Source: JAATGI01 sp036510675
Lineage (GTDB): Bacteria; Pseudomonadota; Alphaproteobacteria; ATCC43930; CGMCC-115725
DNA length: 21,267 nucleotides
Direction of reading: 5' to 3'
Assembly (NCBI GenBank): GCA_036510675.1
Contig: DATCDN010000047.1
Location: 1 to 21,267 of the forward strand
A program made the translations under genes and the position numbers. The notes under the pieces were generated by a model. It searched no databases and was not told the origin of the DNA. It saw only the letters and a program-made list of their open reading frames with translations. Below, one piece after another: positions 16,004 to 21,267 of this stretch; positions within the stretch are counted from its first letter, which is position 1; every line of letters starts with the position of its first letter.

Positions 16004-17529
16004 GCGGCGCGACCGAAGGACGCGGCGAGCACCTCATATTCCGTCACGGACTCACCCGCGAACGCGCCCACCACCGCGCCGTCATAGATCACGAGAATGC
16101 GGTCGCAGCGGCCGAGCAATTCCTGAATATCGGACGCATAGAGCAGCACGCCGGCGCCGGCCGCCGCCAAGCTCTCCACCGCCGCGAAGATCTCGCCCTT
16201 GGCATGGACATCGACGCCCTTGGCCGGGTCGCTCAACAACAGGACCTTGATGGCCATCGGCAGCCATTTGCCGATCACCACTTTTTGCTGATTGCCGCCG
16301 CTGAGCGTGCCCACGGGTTGTTGCGGGCCGCTGGTCTTGATCGCGAGCCGCGCGATGGTGGCCAGCGTCTCGCGGCGAATGGCGGCGAACGGCAGCAGCC
16401 AGGGCCGGCGGCGAAAGCCGGCGGCGGGATAATCGAGATTCTCCTCCACCGTCTGCGCGATGAAGAGGCCCTGGCGATGGCGATCGCCCGGCACCAGGCA
16501 GACGCCGCGCCGGATCATGTCGCGCGGACGCCGTGGCGCCACCTCGGCGCCGTCGATGCGCAACCGGCCCGCGCCGATGCGGCGCCAACCCGCCAGCGTC
16601 TCGAGAATTTCCTCCTGCCCTTGTCCCTGAAGGCCAGCCAAGCCGACGATCTCGCCGCGCCGCAGGGAGAAGGTGGCGCCGTTCCGCCCGGTCGCGACGG
16701 CGATTCCGTCCGCCTCGATGACCACGCCGCCGATGTCGCGCGCCGGCCGGTCACGCGCCGCGATGCCGGCGTCGCCGGTCATCAGCGACAGGACCCGGGC
16801 ATGGTCGAGCGCCGTCCCGACCGACCAGGTTCCCACCGTCTGGCCGTTGCGCAGGACCGCGACATCGTCGCAGATCGCCGCGACCTCGGCCAAGCGGTGC
16901 GAGATGAAAATCGTGGCGGTCCCGGCCTGGGTGAGGCGCCGGATTTCCGCGAACAGGCGATCGACCTCGGCGCGCGCCAGGCTGGCGGTCGGCTCGTCGA
17001 GGATCAGCACGCGGGGCTTGCGCAACATGGCGCGCGCGATTTCGACGAGTTGCTGCTCGGCGGACGACAGATCGCCGGCAAGACGCTCCACATCGAAACC
17101 AGGGGCGAGCCGCGCCAGCGCATCGTCCGCGACCGCCCGGCTGGCGCGCCGGTCGATCAGGCCGAGGCGCCCGCGCAGCTCGGCGCCGAGAAACAGATTC
17201 TCCCAAACCGGCAGGTCGGGCGCCAGGCTGGGATGCTGGTGGGCGATGACGATGCCGCGGGCGCGCGCGGCCCTCGGCGATCGATGCGCCACCGGCTTGC
17301 CGTCGAACAGCAACTCGCCCCCGTCGGGCGCGATCTCGCCCGCGAGAATGGCGGACAGCGTCGATTTTCCCGAGCCGTTCGCCCCGAGCAGACCGACGAC
17401 GCGCCCGGCCGTCAACGCCAATTCGGCGCCGTTCAGCGCCACGACACCGCCAAACCGCTTCACGATGCCGCGTGCCGTCAGGATCGACACGATGGGATGC
17501 TCAAAAAACGCGGCCGGTGGACGGCGCAT
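16000..17529 (-). CDS. Sugar-type ABC transporter ATP-binding protein (duplicated ATPase, RbsA/MglA-like)
   Basis: Two ATPase domains, about 500 residues. Domain 1 is complete: Walker A GANGSGKST, signature LSSAEQQLVEIARAM, Walker B VLILDEPTA and ISHRLAEV. Domain 2 has the degenerate nucleotide loop usual in this family (GLQGQGQEE) and LSGGNQQKVVIGKWL. Its Walker B reads VLLLSDPAKGVD, with Ser and Asp in place of the usual Asp-Glu pair, so domain 1 probably does most of the hydrolysis. The open frame begins at an ATG at 17529, but a terminator-like hairpin and T-tract lie at 17503-17552. A GTG at 17490 (protein starting VSILTARGIVKRFGG) is therefore the better start, giving about 496 residues. 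It powers the permease pair; its stop overlaps permease 1. Confidence 0.9.
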   Translation of the reverse strand: MRRPPAAFFEHPIVSILTARGIVKRFGGVVALNGAELALTAGRVVGLLGANGSGKSTLSAILAGEIAPDGGELLFDGKPVAHRSPRAARARGIVIAHQHPSLAPDLPVWENLFLGAELRGRLGLIDRRASRAVADDALARLAPGFDVERLAGDLSSAEQQLVEIARAMLRKPRVLILDEPTASLARAEVDRLFAEIRRLTQAGTATIFISHRLAEVAAICDDVAVLRNGQTVGTWSVGTALDHARVLSLMTGDAGIAARDRPARDIGGVVIEADGIAVATGRNGATFSLRRGEIVGLAGLQGQGQEEILETLAGWRRIGAGRLRIDGAEVAPRRPRDMIRRGVCLVPGDRHRQGLFIAQTVEENLDYPAAGFRRRPWLLPFAAIRRETLATIARLAIKTSGPQQPVGTLSGGNQQKVVIGKWLPMAIKVLLLSDPAKGVDVHAKGEIFAAVESLAAAGAGVLLYASDIQELLGRCDRILVIYDGAVVGAFAGESVTEYEVLAASFGRAA

Positions 17530-17552
17530 CGAAACGCCGCCCCGCCGGCCGC
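17503..17552 (-). terminator. Terminator or attenuator between the binding-protein and ATPase genes
   Basis: On the minus strand a GC-rich stem of about 17-18 bp (17535-17552 pairing with 17509-17526 with one or two mismatches, loop of about 8) is followed by six T (17503-17508). It begins 12 bases after the binding-protein stop. Such a partial stop is common after periplasmic binding-protein genes, which are needed in excess. It also argues that ATPase translation starts at 17490 rather than 17529. Confidence 0.7.
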
Positions 17553-17564
17553 ATGGTCTCTCGT

Positions 17565-18593
17565 CTATTGGAACAGCGCGTCAAGCTGCGGCTCGCTGAG
17601 CCACGCCGCCAGGAAATAGCCGTTCGGCTTGTCCTGCATCTTGGCCAGCGTCGCGTCGAGATCCGCCGAAGTGACGAACGTCGTGATCGGATAATAATAA
17701 GTGTGATTTTCCAGCGGCTTCAGGGTCTTGCCGGCGGCGATCCGCACGGCGACGCCCAGCGCGGTGCGGCTGATGTCGGGCGGGTTGACCTGGGCGAAGA
17801 TTTTGAGGTCCGGCTCCTTCACCAGCACCTTCTTCCATTCCTCGAGAAACGCCTTCTGGGTTTCGCCGGTCATAGTCGGAATCTTGCGGTTGGCGTTCTC
17901 GAAGGCACGCATCACGCCGAGCGCCATCGAATCCTCGACGAAGACGCCGTCGATTTGCGGCTGCGATGCCAGCACGGTCGCCATCACCGCTTGCGCCTTG
18001 GCCTGGTCCCATAGGCCATAGCCCTTCCAGACGATCTCGATGCCGGGAAATTTAGCGAACGTGTCCAGCGCCGCCTTGCGCCGCGCCTCGGCCGCCGGAT
18101 GGCCGGGGATGCCGTCCATCATCACGATCTTGCCCTTGCCGTTGAGCGCCTTGGCCAGCCATTCGGCATAGCGCTTGCCCCAGGAATAATGATCCACCGT
18201 GACATTGATGGCATAGGGGCTGGTTACCGCCTGGTCGAACGATACTACCGGAATGTTGGCGCGATGCGCCTCGGCGAAGACGCCGTTGAGGGCGGTCGCC
18301 GAATTGGCATTCGTCATGATCACCGAGACATGCTGTTGGATCATGTTGCGAATGTCTTGAATCTGCTGGTTGGTGTCGGCGCCGGCCTGCTGGACGATTA
18401 ATTTGCCGGCCATGCCTTTGGCCTTGTACATCTCGAACTGTTGCTTGGCGCCGTCGATCATCTGATTGCGCCATTCGGTGCCGAAATAGCCGTTCGACAG
18501 GCCGATGACGATTTTCGATCCGTCGGCCGCTTGCGCCGCCGCGATCGACCATAGGGCAAGTGCCCCGACGCCCGCCGCGATAAGCTTATTCAT
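17565..18593 (-). CDS. Periplasmic sugar-type substrate-binding protein (Peripla_BP_4)
   Basis: 342 residues with a signal peptide of about 22 residues (MNKL, hydrophobic core, cleavage likely after AQA at 20-22). The mature part follows the type I periplasmic-binding fold: IVIGLSNGYFGTEWRNQMIDG, then ADTNQQIQDIRNMIQQHVSV and the second-lobe strands. These are typical of ribose/xylose/autoinducer-2-like binders. The GGGAGG ribosome site precedes the ATG at 18593. It is the first gene of the ABC operon and is followed by a terminator-like hairpin. It delivers its ligand to the two permeases. Aromatic ligand-facing residues (Tyr, Phe and Trp in NGYFGTEW) are present, but I cannot name the ligand. 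Confidence 0.93.
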   Translation of the reverse strand: MNKLIAAGVGALALWSIAAAQAADGSKIVIGLSNGYFGTEWRNQMIDGAKQQFEMYKAKGMAGKLIVQQAGADTNQQIQDIRNMIQQHVSVIMTNANSATALNGVFAEAHRANIPVVSFDQAVTSPYAINVTVDHYSWGKRYAEWLAKALNGKGKIVMMDGIPGHPAAEARRKAALDTFAKFPGIEIVWKGYGLWDQAKAQAVMATVLASQPQIDGVFVEDSMALGVMRAFENANRKIPTMTGETQKAFLEEWKKVLVKEPDLKIFAQVNPPDISRTALGVAVRIAAGKTLKPLENHTYYYPITTFVTSADLDATLAKMQDKPNGYFLAAWLSEPQLDALFQ

Positions 18594-18710
18594 GGGCTTT
18601 TCCTCCCGTTGGTGAATTTTTGCACGATATCAGCCTGCCAACCCAAACCTAATTCGGCATTTCTTGTCAATTGCGGAACGAATGACCATGATTGATCGGA
18701 TGGTGGTCCG
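18594..18710. promoter_or_regulatory. Divergent intergenic region between the ABC operon and the DUF1636 gene
   Basis: 117 bases that must hold promoters for both directions. The part next to the DUF1636 gene is more AT-rich than the flanking genes. I see no clear operator palindrome or riboswitch fold. Confidence 0.4.
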
Positions 18711-19103
18711 ATGACAGCGATGGCCGAGGCTCATCTCTATATTTGCGAAACCTGCGTGCGCGATCGGCCGGTGGGGGCCGGCGAGAAAACGCTGGGGCGC
18801 CAGCTTGCCGACGCCATAACGGAGCGGCTGCGAACCACCCGATCGTCCTCGGGTGCGCTCCACCGCGTCGTCATGTGCCTCAACGGTTGTCCCCGGCCCT
18901 GCAACGTGGCGTTGCGCGGCGCGCGCCGTTGGAGCTTGCGGCTTGGCCGCCTGACGCCGGCGGACGCAAGCGATGTGGTGGATTTCTTTTTCGCCTATGC
19001 CGCCAGCCCGGATGGCGACGTGCCGCCGGCGCGCTGGCCGGCCGGGCTGCGGGACAAAGTGACGATGCGAACGCCGCCCCTCGGCGGAGGGGCGACGGTC
19101 TGA
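18711..19103 (+). CDS. DUF1636 family predicted metal-binding protein
   Basis: 130 residues (or 127 from the second ATG at 18720). The cysteine pattern is the point of recognition: ICETCVRD (C-x2-C) near the start and VMCLNGCPRPCNVALRG (C-x3-C-x3-C) in the middle, as in the DUF1636 family of thioredoxin-like ferredoxin-type proteins. These are often found beside cobalamin or metal-handling genes, where they are thought to bind a metal or iron-sulphur cluster. Their function is unknown. It diverges from the ABC importer and is 28 nt upstream of the amidohydrolase gene, so it shares its transcript. No cobalamin genes are seen in the window. The long minus-strand frame over the same bases is a shadow. 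Confidence 0.85.
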   Translation: MTAMAEAHLYICETCVRDRPVGAGEKTLGRQLADAITERLRTTRSSSGALHRVVMCLNGCPRPCNVALRGARRWSLRLGRLTPADASDVVDFFFAYAASPDGDVPPARWPAGLRDKVTMRTPPLGGGATV

Positions 19104-19131
19104 CGCGATACCAAAAAACGGGAGCGCAAGC

Positions 19132-20409
19132 ATGGCCAATACGCTGTTCACCAATGTTCAGGTCTTCGATGGCACGAGTCCCAAGGTGCAGCCCGGCGAG
19201 GTGCTGGTCCAGGGCAATCGCATCCACGCGGTGGAGAAGGGGCAGGGCAAGCTGCCGCGCGACGGGGCCGTGACGATCGATGGCGGCGGTGCCACGCTGA
19301 TGCCCGGCCTGTGCAGCACGCATAACCATCTCTCTTATAATAACGGGCGCAGCACGGCGGAGCTGGCGTCGCTGCCGGTCGAGGAGCATGTGCTGTTGTG
19401 CTCCTATAATGCGAAGCTGCTGCTGGATTGCGGCTTCACCGCCGTGATCGGCGCCGCCGCGGCAAAGCCGCGCCTCGATATCGTCATCCGCAACGAGATC
19501 AATGCCGGCCGGCTGCAGGGGCCGCGTATGCGCGCCTCGACGCCCGAGTTCACCGTGACGGGGGGCCTTGCTGACGAGCGCAAGCTCGGGCGCGACATTC
19601 CCGGCATCTCGATTATTTGCGACGGCCCCGACGAGTTCCGCCGTTCGGTGCGCACCATGATCCGCGAAGGCGTCGACATGGTGAAATTCAACAATTCGGG
19701 CGATTCATTCTGCTATCCCCAGGTCGCCGCCGACATCAATCCGATGACCGAGGACGAGGTGCGCGCCATCTGCGAGACGACGCATAATCTCGGCAAGCGG
19801 CTCGCCGCCCATGCGCATGCCGATTCCGGCGTGCGCCAGTGCCTGAAATATGAGGTCGAGTTCATCTACCATGCCACCTTCGCCAGCGACGCGACCATCG
19901 CCGCGCTGGAGAAGGTCAAGCACAAGCATTGGATTTCGCCCGCCATCGCCGCGCGCTTCAACACCACCTACGAGGCCGGCGATTTCGGCATCGATACCAG
20001 CGTCGCCGAGGCGATCGGCAGCAAGCGCGAACTCGAGGTTGGCATCGCGACCATGACCAAGATGCACAAAGCCGGCATCCGCGTGCTGCCGTTCGGCGAT
20101 TACGGCTTCGCCTGGCTGCCGCACGGCACCGACGCGCGCGATCTCGACCATTTCGTCAACCTGTTCGGGTTCGAGCCGTGGGAGGCGCTGCGCGCCGCGA
20201 CGGCCTATGGCGGTGAAGCCTTCGGCGGCGACAAAATGGGCCAGATCCGTTCCGGCTTCCTCGCCGATATTCTGCTGATCGATGGCGATCCGGTAAAGGA
20301 TGTAACGCTGTTGCAGGATCGCGCCAAGATCCTGGCCATCATGAAGGACGGGCAGTTCCACAAACCCTTCCAGGGGCGCGCCGCGGCGCGGGTGGCGGCT
20401 GCGGAGTGA
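19132..20409 (+). CDS. Metal-dependent amidohydrolase (imidazolonepropionase-like superfamily)
   Basis: 425 residues of the amidohydrolase TIM-barrel superfamily. The metal-site elements occur in order: STHNHLSYN (His64-x-His66), a likely carboxylated or metal-bridging lysine at VKFNNSGD (Lys185), AAHAHAD (His227/His229), IYHATF (His247) and PFGDYGF (Asp323). The N-terminal small beta domain (FDGTSPKVQPGEVLVQGNRI) and the C-terminal GFLADILLIDGDPVKD strand are typical. The enzyme should hydrolyse an amide, lactam or cyclic C-N bond in the cytoplasm. A GGGAGCG ribosome site precedes the ATG. It follows DUF1636 and faces the ABC importer, so it may act on the imported compound (inference). Substrate unknown. 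Confidence 0.9.
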   Translation: MANTLFTNVQVFDGTSPKVQPGEVLVQGNRIHAVEKGQGKLPRDGAVTIDGGGATLMPGLCSTHNHLSYNNGRSTAELASLPVEEHVLLCSYNAKLLLDCGFTAVIGAAAAKPRLDIVIRNEINAGRLQGPRMRASTPEFTVTGGLADERKLGRDIPGISIICDGPDEFRRSVRTMIREGVDMVKFNNSGDSFCYPQVAADINPMTEDEVRAICETTHNLGKRLAAHAHADSGVRQCLKYEVEFIYHATFASDATIAALEKVKHKHWISPAIAARFNTTYEAGDFGIDTSVAEAIGSKRELEVGIATMTKMHKAGIRVLPFGDYGFAWLPHGTDARDLDHFVNLFGFEPWEALRAATAYGGEAFGGDKMGQIRSGFLADILLIDGDPVKDVTLLQDRAKILAIMKDGQFHKPFQGRAAARVAAAE

Positions 20410-20507
20410 ATGCGGGACCCGCCCCGGCGCCGCTTCGGTCAAATCGCCGATCCGTCATGGTTGTCACGGCGGAAGAGAGTCTGTAAGACAGCGCCCGGAT
20501 GCCTTGA

Positions 20508-20582
20508 TCCCCGGTAGCTCAGTGGTAGAGCAAGCGGCTGTTAACCGCTTGGTCGTTGGTTCGAATCCGACCCGGGGAGCCA
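20508..20582 (+). tRNA. tRNA-Asn (anticodon GUU)
   Basis: A complete 75-nt cloverleaf. The acceptor TCCCCGG pairs with CCGGGGA (20572-20578), the D arm has CTCAGTGGTAGAG, and the anticodon stem AGCGG/CCGCT encloses loop CTGTTAA with GTT at 20540-20542. The T arm has GGTTCGAATCC, and discriminator G and CCA are encoded. The sequence is that of a standard alphaproteobacterial tRNA-Asn. Confidence 0.97.
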
Positions 20583-20591
20583 ATTAAAACA

Positions 20592-20627
20592 AGGGGTTAG
20601 ACGTAAATCGTCTAATCCCTTTTTCTT
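20592..20627 (+). terminator. Rho-independent terminator of tRNA-Asn
   Basis: AGGGGTTAGACG pairs with CGTCTAATCCCT (12 bp, one G-T pair) around a TAAAT loop, followed by TTTTTCTT. It starts 10 bases after the tRNA 3' end, the normal place for its terminator. Confidence 0.8.
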
Positions 20628-20636
20628 CAAAACAGG

Positions 20637-20660
20637 TTCGGGGCAACATTCGGGGCAACA
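20637..20660 (+). repeat. Tandem 12-bp direct repeat next to tRNA-Asn
   Basis: TTCGGGGCAACA occurs twice with no spacer. An inverted repeat GGCAAC...GTTGCC (20654-20675) overlaps the second copy. Short repeats beside the 3' end of a tRNA can be recombinase arm sites, but no integrase is in view. Confidence 0.75.
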
Positions 20661-20858
20661 ACTCACAGAGTTGCCGTGCGATAAAGGCCCGGCCGAGGTG
20701 ATGCATCGCGTATAACGCTCAAAATCGCGCTATACGAGACGAAGCCCTTCTCTATGAGAAAATGGCCGGGTCGATGGCTTCCGCTTCGCCACGGGGCGTA
20801 TACGGCGTTAGGCGGGGTGTTGCGGCCGGGCGGTGGTCTCGCCGGGGCTGCTCATGCC
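20661..20858. other. No recognisable gene
   Basis: About 200 bases between the repeat and the toxin remnant. The six frames give only short or low-complexity translations with no family signature. Confidence 0.45.
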
Positions 20859-21105
20859 TCATTTCGGATGGGCGATGATCGTCAGAATGCGGTAGGTGTC
20901 CCCGACGATACGGAAATAAAAGCGGTAATCCTGGTTGATCCGTCCCTGCCATATATCGCCGGCCTCGTCATATTTCTTGGCGTGCAGCGACGGGTGACGA
21001 ATGTTTGCGATCAGCAGCGAAAGCTGCTTCGACAACCTGCTTCTTGAGGCTGGGAGAGAGCTTAACGAAATCCCTTTTCGCCCGTGCCGTGAACTCGGTT
21101 TTCAT
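20859..21105 (-). pseudogene. RelE/ParE-family toxin gene, broken by a one-base frameshift
   Basis: The frame from the ATG at 21105 gives MKTEFTARAKRDFVKLSPSL, a typical RelE/ParE start, but after VVE it goes out of frame and stops at 20968. The next frame carries the rest: SLLIANIRHPSLHAKKYD, then GRINQDYRFYFRIVGD and TYRILTIIAHPK to a stop at 20859-20861. These are the conserved basic centre and C-terminal strands of the family. The total span (247 nt) is 81 codons plus stop plus one base, so a single extra base near 21022-21031 explains it. Restored, it would be an 81-residue mRNA interferase or gyrase inhibitor. The start overlaps the antitoxin stop (ATGA). Sequencing error is an alternative. 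Confidence 0.8.
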
Positions 21106-21267
21106 TTTTGGTGGCCAAATTTCTTACCCTCCTTCGTCTTGAGCCACGCTTCGAACTCCGCGACGCTGCCGAATTTGGGTGACACACGCCCGGCGCTCTC
21201 GTCTTCCAATGCCTCGGCGAGCGCCGTATCGATGACCGGGTGGCGATCGGTGATCTCCTCGGGCGTC
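21102..21267 (-). CDS. Antitoxin partner of the RelE/ParE-like toxin (partial, runs off the window)
   Basis: The last 54 residues are seen, ending SPKFGSVAEFEAWLKTKEGK and a short tail. The stop overlaps the toxin start (ATGA), the standard antitoxin-first arrangement of type II systems. The segment is acidic (EALEDESAG) and then turns to a basic end, as in antitoxins that wrap their toxin with the C-terminus. The DNA-binding N-terminus lies beyond the right edge, so the antitoxin family cannot be named. Confidence 0.65.
   Translation of the reverse strand, partial: TPEEITDRHPVIDTALAEALEDESAGRVSPKFGSVAEFEAWLKTKEGKKFGHQK

Noticed and set aside
15940..17619. 559-codon plus-strand frame over the ABC ATPase
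   Set aside because: Shadow of a gene whose own frame contains Walker A, signature and Walker B motifs.
1..21267. CRISPR array or insertion-sequence transposase
   Set aside because: No regularly spaced repeats and no transposase motif seen on either strand.

Overview
The window looks like alphaproteobacterial chromosome: it is GC-rich, carries a typical alphaproteobacterial tRNA-Asn, and its LysR, FAH, MFS and sugar-type ABC families resemble those of rhizobial and related soil bacteria. Genus cannot be told from sequence reading alone.

Layout. (1) Bases 1-1726 are decayed, island-like DNA on the minus strand: a broken SRAP (YedK/HMCES-like) gene and a gene with a Tat-type leader separated from its body by a frameshift. 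This part ends at a 46-nt 3' half of a tRNA-Cys gene (1681-1726), which reads as an attachment-site scar. (2) Bases 1826-13619 hold a catabolic region built from two related cassettes. Cassette A has LysR1 (minus), an N-terminally truncated MFS gene, FAH-family hydrolase 1, acyl-CoA-dehydrogenase-fold flavin monooxygenase 1, VOC protein 1 and a C-terminally truncated MetE-like gene. A minus-strand pair follows: a two-domain extradiol-dioxygenase-like protein and an MFS transporter. Cassette B has LysR2, an intact MetE-like protein, FAH 2 and monooxygenase 2. (3) arfB, a ribosome-rescue factor, at 13685-14110. (4) A complete sugar-type ABC importer on the minus strand at 14133-18593 (binding protein, ATPase, two permeases), divergent from a DUF1636 protein and a metal-dependent amidohydrolase. 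(5) tRNA-Asn with its terminator, a tandem 12-bp repeat, and a toxin-antitoxin pair with a frameshifted toxin at the right edge.

How the genes may work together. A reduced-flavin hydroxylase, an extradiol-type ring-cleavage enzyme, an FAH-fold hydrolase, an importer and a LysR regulator make a plausible meta-cleavage route for an aromatic compound; the substrate is not known. The odd member is the MetE-like protein, which keeps the His-x-Cys and downstream Cys expected of a zinc thiol-alkyl-transferase site but has only about 346 residues. It is tightly coupled (ATGA overlap) to FAH 2 and monooxygenase 2. A role in removing a methyl or alkyl group from the aromatic substrate, or from a thiol adduct, is an inference and the most interesting lead here. 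Cassette A has lost its MetE-like catalytic half and the front of its MFS gene, so the two cassettes appear to be a functional and a partly eroded copy, or two specialised versions.
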